A stretch of DNA of 64,000 nucleotides from Xanthobacteraceae bacterium (GCA_023954195.1 JAMLIK010000001.1:372001-436000); one strand, 5' to 3'. Shown: positions 30,163 to 37,706, counted from the first letter of the stretch. Translations and numbers: made by a program. The notes: generated by a model from the sequence alone, not told the origin.

Positions 30163-31524
30163 CTACTCGGCGTCCTCCGTGCCTACATCTTCATCATCCG
30201 CTTCGCCGACATCCGACCAGGATTTATAGTGTTCCATCTGGCTCATAAACGGACGCTTGGAATCGAACAGCGGTGCTGCGGGTGGTGTTGCCGGACGCGG
30301 CTCCGGGATGCTGTCGCGGTCGAAGGTCGGTGCAGCGGCTTCTAGTGCGGCAACAGCTTGCGGCCATAGCTCATTAGCTTCGTCCTGAAGTTCCGACACC
30401 TTGTCTTTGAAGTCGTCGATCAGATCGCTGTAACGGTCCTCGATGTCATCGAACTGTTCGCGGAACGGTGCGATTGCCTCCTTTTCGGCGGCCTCAACCT
30501 TCAGCCGGAAGTCGTAGTTCACGGCATTCACGCGGCTGGCGAGCTTTGTGTCGATATATTGCTCGACGGCTTCAGTGATGATTCGTTTGAACTCGCCGGG
30601 ATGCAAGGCTTCGAGCGCGTCAAGCTCCGTGGCATCGCGACCGAACATCGCTCGAAACTTCGGTGCCCTCTTATCGGCTTTCTTCAGCGGCGTTTCCGGG
30701 AGGCGGTATTCCCGGCATTGCGCTGGCGTCAGCAAGACGTGTTCCACCGTGATATCGAGCGGAACGTCGCAATGCGCGGCCCAGTATTCGATCTTGCGCG
30801 CCATTGCCTTTGGCATCGACCGTCCGCTCGGATCCATGTCCGAAGCGTAAATGATGCGCATGGGGCGACCGTCTTCCAGCGCGCGCCCGACAGCGAGGTC
30901 GGCGTGGATCTCTGACAACTCCCCCATGCCGCTAATAAGGTTGAATCCTTTCAGCCGCGCCAACGGGACAAGGATGTCGTCCATCGTGGATTTTTCGATC
31001 CACACCTCAACGAGAAACGGCTGATCGACGTGCAGTGTTTCCCATAGGCCGATGCTGGGCCGATTGATGTCGGTATCAAAGCTTGGACTAAGGGAAGCAC
31101 CGCCAGAGCCGTACACATGGCACAACGGCGTCTTTAGCCCCTTGGCGTGACTGTAGATCACGGGTTCGTTGTTGCGCCGATCGATAAGTGAATTCTTAGG
31201 TAGTAGTTTGAGATAGCGCGCGTTGAGCGACGCAGCGCAAAGGAACTTCCAGTCCTTATCAGTGTTGCGGTAAGGCTTGCCGTCAGGCTTGAGGATCGGC
31301 ACCGGCTGACTGATGACCTTGTAATGGATACGTCGCAGATGGCTGCCGGTTGCGCAAAACAGATCGACCCAGTTTCGCATGAACCATTCTGCAGAAGCCT
31401 GACGTGCAGGCGCTCCGGCATAGAATGGGTCGTTAGAATTGGAGAGCGCGATAAAGTCGGTAACGCGCCCCTTCATCTCCCGCGCAAATTGCTTGATAGC
31501 CATATAGTCGAAGATCTCATTCAT
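30163..31524 (-). CDS. Spo11/TopoVIA-like Toprim protein
   Basis: Protein of 453 aa. Residues ~45-125 resemble the winged-helix CAP domain of topoisomerase VI A, with candidate catalytic Tyr68 in LRRIHYKVIS and the downstream YRNTDKDWKFL and SLIDRRN. A Toprim core follows: VEVWIEKST (Glu177) and IIYASDMDPSG (Asp229, Asp231). The C-terminus is an acidic coiled coil (~330-400). Related phage and plasmid proteins exist but are poorly known. DNA cleavage or topoisomerase activity is inferred. It overlaps the 45-aa ORF by 4 bases. Confidence 0.6.
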   Translation of the reverse strand: MNEIFDYMAIKQFAREMKGRVTDFIALSNSNDPFYAGAPARQASAEWFMRNWVDLFCATGSHLRRIHYKVISQPVPILKPDGKPYRNTDKDWKFLCAASLNARYLKLLPKNSLIDRRNNEPVIYSHAKGLKTPLCHVYGSGGASLSPSFDTDINRPSIGLWETLHVDQPFLVEVWIEKSTMDDILVPLARLKGFNLISGMGELSEIHADLAVGRALEDGRPMRIIYASDMDPSGRSMPKAMARKIEYWAAHCDVPLDITVEHVLLTPAQCREYRLPETPLKKADKRAPKFRAMFGRDATELDALEALHPGEFKRIITEAVEQYIDTKLASRVNAVNYDFRLKVEAAEKEAIAPFREQFDDIEDRYSDLIDDFKDKVSELQDEANELWPQAVAALEAAAPTFDRDSIPEPRPATPPAAPLFDSKRPFMSQMEHYKSWSDVGEADDEDVGTEDAE

Positions 31525-31658
31525 GCGCGGACCTCCAGCTTTTCAACCTTGAAGCCGCGCCGCTCACATTCGGCGATCAGTGCCGCATCGCCAATTTGTG
31601 TCGCGAAGAACGCCTCCTTCGATTCGCGTGATTGACTTGGCTTCGCCGCAACCTTCAT
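31521..31658 (-). CDS. 45-residue small ORF between parB-like and Spo11-like genes
   Basis: ATG at 31658 overlaps the ParB-like stop (ATGA), and its TGA overlaps the next ATG (ATGA). The product (starts MKVAAKPSQSRESKEAFF, ends KVEKLEVRA) is charged and helical. The same frame stays open upstream to about 31735 and reads VERKYVTKHGTVATM, which looks like a normal ParB-protein tail, so an alternative is that this is the frameshifted C-terminus of the ParB-like gene. Confidence 0.5.
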   Translation of the reverse strand: MKVAAKPSQSRESKEAFFATQIGDAALIAECERRGFKVEKLEVRA

Positions 31659-32161
31659 CGTGGCCACGGTGCCGTGCTTTGTGACGTACTTGCGCTCGAC
31701 TGGTGACCCGTCACTTCGGATTTCCGAGTGAGGTCATTCCGGATTTTCGCGACGGTCTTGTCATCAACCAGGCATTGCTTGGCAATCTTGCTGTTGGACC
31801 AGCGCGTCCAATCCGGGTCGCGGAGTAGCGCCATGACGGCTCGCCTCTTGTCTGCATTGGTTCGCCGCAGGCCATGACTTGCATTGACCCCAACCGCAGC
31901 CAGCATCGCATCGCGCCTGCCGCCTTGCCTCACATCTGCGGCGATTTCCGTGAGGTTCGCCTTTCGCGCTGCTTCGACACGGTGAAACCCATCGGCAAGC
32001 CAATAGACGCTACCGTCGAAATAGACGGTGACGGCCGGGAAGATCGCTCCATCCGCCATGGCCTCGGCGTACTCCGCCACGGTGCCGACATCGACGCCGC
32101 CATCGCGCATTTGAAGGTCGGCGTCGGCGCGGATCAAATCGAGGCTGATTTGTTCGGTCAT
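31655..32161 (-). CDS. ParB/Srx-domain protein
   Basis: Protein of 168 aa with a ParB-like N-terminal domain: the nucleotide-binding-type motif is ADGFHRVEAARKA, followed by GVNASHGLRRTNADKRRAV and an HTH (SNSKIAKQCLVDDKTVAKI). It lacks the dimerisation end of true ParB. Such proteins are frequent in phage early regions as regulators or nucleases. Overlaps both neighbours by 4 bases. The last ~20 residues (Ser/Thr-rich, APWPR) look unlike family tails. Confidence 0.82.
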   Translation of the reverse strand: MTEQISLDLIRADADLQMRDGGVDVGTVAEYAEAMADGAIFPAVTVYFDGSVYWLADGFHRVEAARKANLTEIAADVRQGGRRDAMLAAVGVNASHGLRRTNADKRRAVMALLRDPDWTRWSNSKIAKQCLVDDKTVAKIRNDLTRKSEVTGHQSSASTSQSTAPWPR

Positions 32162-32430
32162 GCTGCCCCCCCGATTCCAAGGGCGGCCGATGCGAGTTCA
32201 CGTTTTGGGAAGGCTCCGATAGGCGTTCCGTCGGCGGTGATAGCAATGTGGACCGAAGGCTTCGCTTCGATGATGTCGCCGATGTAGTTGCGACCGATGT
32301 ACACAGCCCGCCTTGTCAGGCTGCCGTTGGCCATGTATTTACTAATCAGCGTTCTATTCCAACGTGCGCATTTCTGCGAAGCCCCGCCCTGGCCGGCGGG
32401 GTTTTTGCGTTTCTGCCGGGTTTGCTTCAT
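32158..32430 (-). CDS. hypothetical early protein
   Basis: Of 90 aa from the ATG at 32430, which overlaps the AlpA stop; an internal ATG at 32334 would give 58 aa and leave the hairpin at 32382-32406 outside the gene. The conserved-looking part is RRAVYIGRNYIGDIIEAKPSVHI ending IGAFPKRELASAAL. Coupled to the ParB-like gene by a 4-base overlap. No family recognised. Confidence 0.55.
   Translation of the reverse strand: MKQTRQKRKNPAGQGGASQKCARWNRTLISKYMANGSLTRRAVYIGRNYIGDIIEAKPSVHIAITADGTPIGAFPKRELASAALGIGGAA
32382..32406 (+). terminator. rightward-oriented terminator-like hairpin
   Basis: CCCCGCC / GGCGGGG stem with a 6-base loop followed by TTTTT on the + strand, opposite to the direction of the surrounding genes. 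With the similar hairpin at 30110 it may block antisense readthrough, or act as a structure in the leftward mRNA. Confidence 0.55.
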
Positions 32431-32633
32431 GCGCGGACTCTCGCGTCACGAGCCTTGACGAGATTTTCCAAGTAAGCGTCGATCTCGCCTTCGACATAAC
32501 CGTATCGGTTGGGGCCGACCGGAACGCGGCGCGGGAATTTGCCATCGCGTTCGAGCCGCCATAGGTGGGGTTTCGAATAGGGGATGCCCTTTTTAGTCTT
32601 CAAATCGGCGTAGGGAATAATGCACAGGGGCAT
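32427..32633 (-). CDS. AlpA-family regulator/excisionase
   Basis: DNA-binding protein of 68 aa with the MerR-like winged-helix pattern of AlpA: KKGIPYSKPHLWRLERDGKFP then RVPVGPNRYGYVEGEIDAYL. In phage satellites AlpA activates excision and the early operon. It is the first gene of a leftward series joined by 4-base overlaps (AlpA, 90 aa, ParB-like, 45 aa, Spo11-like). Confidence 0.85.
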   Translation of the reverse strand: MPLCIIPYADLKTKKGIPYSKPHLWRLERDGKFPRRVPVGPNRYGYVEGEIDAYLENLVKARDARVRA

Positions 32634-32945
32634 TACTTGACTCCATCAAGCACGGGATCGCTTGGCGGAATCAAAAAGCCGAGCAGATCCAGTGCGGTTG
32701 CACATGAAAACCTGCCCGGTCACGCTATGTGCCGGCTCGCTTTAAACGATCAGACGGTTGGCGCTCACCCGACGACGGGCCGAAGGATCAACGATCGAGC
32801 CCGGGCACCTGTCCCGGATGTCCCGCCAGCCACGCTAGTCTCCCGGCAATGGATTCGTGGCGGTCTCTGCCTTCACGCTCTCGCCGAGCGCGCTGAACAC
32901 ATTAAAGCTACAAGTGACGCCCAAATAGGGAACGCCTTTAGCGTT
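32634..32945. other. 312-base gap between alpA and the integrase gene
   Basis: No gene was seen. It should hold the early promoter of the alpA operon, but boxes could not be assigned. AACGC/GCGTT around 32931-32945 forms a small hairpin overlapping the integrase stop. Confidence 0.35.
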
Positions 32946-34241
32946 TCAAGACGCCGCAAACATTTTTATTACGTTGGCGGGTGCTGGTTCGATGATTTCT
33001 TTCAGACGAGCCGCCCAAAGCTCCAAGGCTTCGCGTTTTTCGTCCAAATAATCATGGTGGTCGTAAACGCTCTTGATCCCTGGACGAGCATGGGCGAGCA
33101 GCGCCTCTCTCGCCTCTTCCGTCACCCGCAATCGCGATAACTGTGACCGGACAGAACGGCGAATGTCGTGGTTGGTCCATGGCTCCATCACGACAGCAGC
33201 CTCATCACCCCGACGCCGCGCCAATGCCTTCAACGTCCGCAACATCCGGATATCTAGTCGCTTCTTGACCTTGTCGGACATCCACACCGGAGACTCGCCC
33301 GCCGTCGTCGTGAATACGAAGGGACCGCCCCTTTTGAATCGCGGCACCTTTTCCAGAAGTCCCTCAATCTCTTTCGTTATCGGCACGGCGTGGGCGCGGG
33401 CACGACCATTCCGCCCCTTCATGCGAGCGGCGGGGATAACCCAAATGCCCTGCCCAAGATCAATTTCGGTCCAAGAAGCGTCGGCAGCCTCGTTGAGTCT
33501 TAAGGCGGTCAGAGTCAGCAGCCTATAAACATGTCCATGGGGATAGCCGAGCCGCCCGGCCGCCCGCCATAAGGCGAATAGTTCGGCGTCATTTAGGATG
33601 CGGTCACGGTTGGTTTTCTCGCCGATGATCTTGCTTGGTTTCAGGCCGTCCGCTGGCGATGCTGCCAGCCCGTAGACGCGCTGATCCACGATCCAGCCGA
33701 ACATCCGCTTAATTATGCCAAGCAAGTTGCGCGCTTGTGCCGGTGCTGTCTTTTTCTTCGCCTTCACCACGGCGATGATGTTCACGTCGCTGATTTCCGT
33801 GATCGGACGCTTTCCCCACGCCGGTATCAGGTCGCGGCGGATGTCCCGCTCCACCTCGTCGCCGTTACGCTCCGTTTTCAATTTCTCTGTAATGAAGTCC
33901 TCAACCACCACGGCAAAGGTCAGGTTGGCTTTGGCGATCTCCGCCTCTTTCGCCCGTTGCTCAATCGTGGCCGGGTCGATGCCCTTCCCTACGAGGTCGC
34001 TCCACTCGCGAGCCTTGTCGCGAGCCTTTTCCAGCGTCAGCGCATCATAGACGCCAAGAGCGCGCCGAGTCGGGTTCTTGGCCCCGCTGAACCGCGCCGA
34101 GAAGATGAACGTCTTACGTCCCTTGTCCGACACCCGAACGCCCAAGCCCGGGACCACGCTATCCCAAAGGTCGATGGTCCTGCCCTCCGGTGCCGGCTTC
34201 AGCGCCTTCAGCGTTTTGTCGGTGATATTCTTCCTTGCCAT
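32946..34241 (-). CDS. tyrosine recombinase/integrase
   Basis: P4/phage-type integrase of 431 aa. An N-terminal DUF4102-like arm-binding domain (KALKPAPEGRTIDLWDSVVPGLGVRV) and a core-binding domain precede the catalytic domain with Arg in TALRLNEAADA, His-x-x-Arg in NHDIRRSVRS, the LLAHARPG histidine and nucleophile Tyr in SVYDHHDYLDEKREAL. It lies 172 bases from attR, with arm-type repeats between. It should insert the island into the tRNA-Asn 3' end. Confidence 0.96.
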   Translation of the reverse strand: MARKNITDKTLKALKPAPEGRTIDLWDSVVPGLGVRVSDKGRKTFIFSARFSGAKNPTRRALGVYDALTLEKARDKAREWSDLVGKGIDPATIEQRAKEAEIAKANLTFAVVVEDFITEKLKTERNGDEVERDIRRDLIPAWGKRPITEISDVNIIAVVKAKKKTAPAQARNLLGIIKRMFGWIVDQRVYGLAASPADGLKPSKIIGEKTNRDRILNDAELFALWRAAGRLGYPHGHVYRLLTLTALRLNEAADASWTEIDLGQGIWVIPAARMKGRNGRARAHAVPITKEIEGLLEKVPRFKRGGPFVFTTTAGESPVWMSDKVKKRLDIRMLRTLKALARRRGDEAAVVMEPWTNHDIRRSVRSQLSRLRVTEEAREALLAHARPGIKSVYDHHDYLDEKREALELWAARLKEIIEPAPANVIKMFAAS

Positions 34242-34261
34242 ATGCCGCCCCCGTCACCCGA

Positions 34262-34309
34262 TTTGGCAACAATTTGGCAACGGAATCCGCGTAATTCAGT
34301 GTTGCCAAA
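34262..34309. repeat. integrase arm-type sites, right end
   Basis: TTTGGCAAC at 34262-34270 and 34273-34281, and inverted GTTGCCAAA at 34301-34309, just upstream of the integrase. The 9-mer matches the pair at the left end. Confidence 0.65.
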
Positions 34310-34413
34310 TGCAATGCAATGATAGATGGAAAGGCGGATAACTCAATAGAAACAGCATTCAAATCCGATTTGATGTAACGGTTGGAAATGCTATGAAATG
34401 GCCTTGCATGTTT

Positions 34414-34458
34414 CTGTTAACCGGTTGGTCGCTGGTTCGAATCCGGCCCGGGGAGCCA
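34414..34458 (+). repeat. attR: 45-bp copy of the tRNA-Asn 3' end
   Basis: Identical over 45 bases to 16479-16523. It is only the 3' part of the tRNA (from the anticodon loop), so it is the displaced original end of the gene and marks the right border of the island. Confidence 0.95.
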
Positions 34459-34473
34459 CATATTATCAAGCAC

Positions 34474-34824
34474 TTAGCCCCACATCGCCAGTCGCCTCGC
34501 ACTCCGGATTCTCATTCGGGGCAGCATTGGGGCAGCGCGCGACTCGATTTGCTGCCCGGCCGTGGCCGAGAGAAGGGGCCGCTCGCGCAGAAAGTTGGCG
34601 ATCTCGTCCAGGGTGGCGTCGTGGCGCAGGCCCAGGACGACCCGGCCCTCCGCGTCGATCAGCCTGTAGCCGCCGAGGTTGTGGGCGGGATCGATCCGGA
34701 ACGGCGACGAGTGGACGCTGTAGCCGCGCCGCAGCGCGCGTCCGCGCAGAATCTGCGCGCTTCTTGACCTGATCTGTCCTGCCGCGAGCGAGCCGCTCCT
34801 TGGCGGGCGGTTCTTCTCGTTCAC
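34474..34824 (-). CDS. hypothetical protein beside attR
   Basis: ORF of 116 aa. The middle part (SSPFRIDPAHNLGGYRLIDAE, RHDATLDEIANFLRER) looks like a folded domain; the ends are Arg-rich, and the last ~30 residues read through the GGGGCAGC repeats, so the gene may be shortened or altered at its 3' end. No family recognised. Overlapping frames exist, so coding is not certain. Confidence 0.4.
   Translation of the reverse strand: MNEKNRPPRSGSLAAGQIRSRSAQILRGRALRRGYSVHSSPFRIDPAHNLGGYRLIDAEGRVVLGLRHDATLDEIANFLRERPLLSATAGQQIESRAAPMLPRMRIRSARRLAMWG
34518..34536 (+). repeat. GGGGCAGC tandem repeat, probable arm site of another integrase
   Basis: GGGGCAGC at 34518-34525 and 34529-34536, 11 bases apart, 60-78 bases after the tRNA 3' copy. 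Distance and spacing mirror the TTTGGCAAC pair after attL, but the sequence differs, pointing to a different integrase. Confidence 0.5.
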
Positions 34825-35015
34825 GGCGTCTGCTCCGTCGCTGAGGTGAGCAGCCGCCCTGCAGGCCGAGGCGAATCAGGCTGCGGGGCGGCGCGCTGTC
34901 CGCCGCTGACAAGGTTTGGCGGACTGCTTCGGTCGCACCGCCTATCGCGAGCGGCCGACCGCTTGAGCGGACAATCCGACAGGCTGCTCGCCGGGGGGAA
35001 AACTTGGCGCCCCGG

Positions 35016-35912
35016 TCAGTTGCGCCCGAAATAAAGCGGCGTTCTCAGCGTGAGTTGATAGACGGGTTTCGGCGTCCACATGATCTCGGCGCTTATGCCG
35101 AATATACGGTTGTCGTCGTCGTCAAGCCGATCGAGATCGAGACGCAAGACGGGTTGAGTGAACGACGGCAGATCGATCAGGTTTAGAAACTGCGCGCCAC
35201 CGAAGGATTGCAGGCCGCCTCGTGCGGTGATTTTCCAGTTGTTCGGCCATTGATAGTATGCCCCGGCATAGCCGATCAGGCTTGGCCGAATCTGCCCTAT
35301 GCTGCTGCTCATGGCGATATGAGTGTACTGGAGTCCTGCAATGAATCCCTGCGTTTCGTCTTTGTCGAGGGCATAGTCCAATTCGATGATGCTGGTCAGC
35401 GTCGTCGTTGTCGGTAGTCCGCTGTTGATCGATCCGGTCACCGTGGACTGGATCGTAACCGTCGGCAGGGCGCCCCCGTCCTGCTGATGGAGAACCGCCT
35501 GAAATCCCGCGTTCCAACTTGTCAGCGAAAGCGACGACAGATCGATTCCATTCAGGCTCGTGGTACTCCCGGATACGCCGGCATATAGCGAAAGCGTGTC
35601 CGATAGATCGGCGGTGAAAGGAAGATCGACGCTCAAGGCGCTGCGCGCAGGAAAGGCAAGCGCGTTGTCGATCGGTGGAATCGCGCCCGTCCCGTTGATG
35701 GGGACGGATTGCAAAGCCGTAAGAAGCGCGGACGGCCCCAATCCGATCGGCAATGCGCCCGCGGGTAAACGGGCGACATTCGTTCTGAGATCGAGGTAGA
35801 TTGTCGGTTTGTTCGAGGACGTCGGATCGTCGTCGGCGTCCGCGCCATATGTCGGCACCGGGCAGCACGCCACCGTCACCGCCAGCAGCAGGCCGAAGGT
35901 GTGGCTCTCCAT
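35016..35912 (-). CDS. secreted, probable outer-membrane protein
   Basis: Protein of 298 aa with a signal peptide (HTFGLLLAVTVACCPVPTYGA). The mature part is rich in Ser, Thr, Leu and Gly with alternating beta-strand-like segments (LTSIIELDYALDKDETQGFIAGLQYTHIA split by turns) and ends in an aromatic-containing strand LTLRTPLYFGRN, as in barrel proteins. No family was recognised. It lies alone in the second island remnant and may be cargo. Confidence 0.6.
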   Translation of the reverse strand: MESHTFGLLLAVTVACCPVPTYGADADDDPTSSNKPTIYLDLRTNVARLPAGALPIGLGPSALLTALQSVPINGTGAIPPIDNALAFPARSALSVDLPFTADLSDTLSLYAGVSGSTTSLNGIDLSSLSLTSWNAGFQAVLHQQDGGALPTVTIQSTVTGSINSGLPTTTTLTSIIELDYALDKDETQGFIAGLQYTHIAMSSSIGQIRPSLIGYAGAYYQWPNNWKITARGGLQSFGGAQFLNLIDLPSFTQPVLRLDLDRLDDDDNRIFGISAEIMWTPKPVYQLTLRTPLYFGRN

Positions 35913-36301
35913 ATTTGGCTTCCCGCCCGCTTCCCACTTCAGGGTAATTGCTAGGGGTATTCACCATAGTCAGCATGGCCAGGAAAGCCATTGTTATTCA
36001 ATCAAATCAGCATCTTGTTTTGCCACCGTGATACAGCATGGAGAAGGAATAAATTCCGGCCCAGGGAGCCATTTGTTTCAAGCACTTCCAAGCATTTAGC
36101 CGTTACGAGATTTGCCGGCGCGCATTGACGTGGCGGGGCCAAGGGCCCGCCGGCCGTCCAGCGCCGGGGCCAGGTTTCCGTTTGCTCGACTTGACCCAGG
36201 TTAGCACCGCCCGCCATGCGCCGCGCTATCGTTGGCGCCGGCGCCGCCCCGACCGGGGTTTTGGCCAGGGTTTTGGCCATGGCTTTGCGAAGGAGCTATT
36301 C
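35913..36301. other. gap between the secreted protein gene and the hemerythrin gene
   Basis: The region holds the degraded att copy (36053-36100) and the upstream region of the hemerythrin gene. A weak frame reaching the hemerythrin gene is not convincing. Nothing else was recognised. Confidence 0.4.
36053..36100 (+). repeat. degraded third copy of tRNA-Asn 3' end and flank
   Basis: ATTCCGGCCCAGGGAGCCA matches the tRNA end AATCCGGCCCGGGGAGCCA in 17 of 19 bases and is followed by TTTCAAGCACTT, the same flank seen after attL and attR. It is best read as an old integration border. Confidence 0.6.
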
Positions 36302-36709
36302 GTGGTCTTGATTCAATGGAAGGACAGCTACAGCGTCGGCGTCGCCGATGTCGACTACGAGCATCGCGAGATGATCGACCTCATCAACGATCTTCACGAG
36401 CGCCTGACCAACAAGACCGATGGCCTGGATGTGACCGCGTTCCTCGGCAAAATCTTTCAGGCCATCTCGATGCATTTCGCGCTGGAGGAACGCTTCATGC
36501 AAGAGCACGGCTACGACCAGTTTCGCCAGCACAAGAATGCGCACGAACAACTGCTCGATGAAATTCGCGACATCATGGACGACTACGAGGCCGCCCCGGC
36601 GTACGTATCGACCGAATTGTCGCGCCGGCTCGATCTCTGGTTCACCGACCATTTCAAAACGCACGATGCGCGACTTCATCACCGGCTCGGCAATCACGAT
36701 CGTCATTAG
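36302..36709 (+). CDS. bacteriohemerythrin
   Basis: Oxygen-binding non-haem diiron protein, 135 aa. Ligands are visible in order: His in DYEHREMID, His and Glu in MHFALEERFMQEH, His in HKNAHEQLL, and His/Asp in FTDHFKTHDARL. The GTG at 36302 has AAGGAG 7 bases upstream and gives the standard start VVLIQWKDSYSVGV; the longer frame to 36125 is not coding. Likely role in oxygen buffering or sensing. Confidence 0.93.
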   Translation: MVLIQWKDSYSVGVADVDYEHREMIDLINDLHERLTNKTDGLDVTAFLGKIFQAISMHFALEERFMQEHGYDQFRQHKNAHEQLLDEIRDIMDDYEAAPAYVSTELSRRLDLWFTDHFKTHDARLHHRLGNHDRH

Positions 36710-36710
36710 A

Positions 36711-36808
36711 TCTGCTTCCGTTCCCATGGAATCGGAACGGGCTCCATCTTCTGTTTTGATGCGTTGTCCTCACGCCAGCCGGCATCCGCTTCGCTCGGAA
36801 ACGCCATA
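36711..36808. repeat. dispersed repeat, family 2, copy A
   Basis: About 98 bases similar to 49654-49754. It contains hairpin CCGTTCC / GGAACGG around GGA and a second GCGT / ACGC hairpin, and ends CTTCGCTCGGAAACGCC. The first-stem differences from copy B are compensatory. Confidence 0.7.
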
Positions 36809-36845
36809 GGTCCGTCGCTCGTCGGCGAAATCGTCGTCCCGGCGC

Positions 36846-37706
36846 TCACGGCGCTGTCGCGGAGACGATCCAGACGGCGCCGCCGAGCCAGACCCCGTCA
36901 TCCTTGGCGAACGGGGCGAGATCGTGCCGCACCGCCGCGACCGCGGCCGCCCTCGTCTCGGGCGCGGCGTCTTCCAGCGCCCGATGGGCGGGGCCGATCT
37001 CCACCGCGCTGCGGACCGCCGCTTCCAGCCCGCCGCCCGCCGCGACATCCAGCGCGAGATCGTGCGGCGCGACGCGGATATCGGTGAAGCCGGCCTCGCG
37101 CAGAATGCGTTCGACCCGCTCCGGCGCGGCGAAGGCGAACGGTCCCGGATCCTCCGGGCCGACCGGCGGCAGCCGGGGAACGTGGCGGTACACCGCCTGC
37201 AACGGCACCATCAGCCACGGATTTTCCCGCGGCCCGCGCCAGCAGATGAAAGTCAGCCGGCCGCCCCGGCGCAATCCCTTGCGCAGATTGGCGAAGGAGC
37301 GCGCGGGCTCGGCGAAGAACATCACCCCGAAACGCGACACCAGCAGGTCGGCCACGCCCTCCGGGAACGGATAGGCGGTGGCGTCGGCCAGCACGAACTC
37401 CACGGGCAGGCCCGCCGGCGCGACCGCGCGCGCCCGCGCCAGCATCTGTTGCGAAATATCGACGCCGAGCACATGCCCGGACGCCCCCACGCGCCTGGCG
37501 AAGGCCACGGACGTATCGCCGCAACCGCAGCCGACATCGATCACCCGCTCGCCCGGCTGCGGCGCGGCGTGGGCGATCAGCAATTCGGTGACGGGAATAA
37601 AAGCCACGTCCTGCGCGGTCTGATGGCTGGCCCAGCGCTCGCCGGCGCTGCCGTTCCAGTAGGCCACCTGATCGGCATTGGCCGCGTCGCTTCGCAGTTG
37701 CTCCAT
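36846..37706 (-). CDS. class I SAM-dependent methyltransferase
   Basis: UbiE/Methyltransf_11-like enzyme of 286 aa from the ATG at 37706. Motif I is RVIDVGCGCGDTSVAFA; then VLGVDISQQMLARARA, VEFVLADATAYPFPEGVADL and VSRFGVMFFAEP follow the Rossmann pattern. N-terminal ADQVAYWNGSAGERWASHQ is typical of a group of small-molecule methyltransferases. Substrate unknown. Confidence 0.85.
   Translation of the reverse strand: MEQLRSDAANADQVAYWNGSAGERWASHQTAQDVAFIPVTELLIAHAAPQPGERVIDVGCGCGDTSVAFARRVGASGHVLGVDISQQMLARARAVAPAGLPVEFVLADATAYPFPEGVADLLVSRFGVMFFAEPARSFANLRKGLRRGGRLTFICWRGPRENPWLMVPLQAVYRHVPRLPPVGPEDPGPFAFAAPERVERILREAGFTDIRVAPHDLALDVAAGGGLEAAVRSAVEIGPAHRALEDAAPETRAAAVAAVRHDLAPFAKDDGVWLGGAVWIVSATAP

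Larger units (their letters stand above)
16479..34458. mobile_element. integrated capsid-forming phage satellite-like island
   Basis: About 18 kb between 45-bp direct repeats of the tRNA-Asn 3' end. It encodes a tyrosine integrase beside attR, AlpA, replication/recombination-type proteins and a complete DNA-packaging and prohead module (TerS, TerL, HNH, portal, protease, capsid, connector). Only one tail-assembly-like protein is present, and there is no tape measure, baseplate, fibre or lysis gene. Apart from one RHH gene all genes run leftward. This matches a cf-PICI-like satellite or a prophage that lost its tail region; the preserved overlaps and intact ORFs favour a satellite. Confidence 0.85.
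34459..36100. mobile_element. remnant of a second, older element in the same tRNA site
   Basis: Lies between attR and a degraded third copy of the tRNA-Asn 3' end plus flank (36053-36100). A tandem GGGGCAGC repeat sits at the position where the first island has its TTTGGCAAC arm repeats. No integrase remains. It carries a hypothetical gene and a secreted protein. Inferred from repeat layout. Confidence 0.5.
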
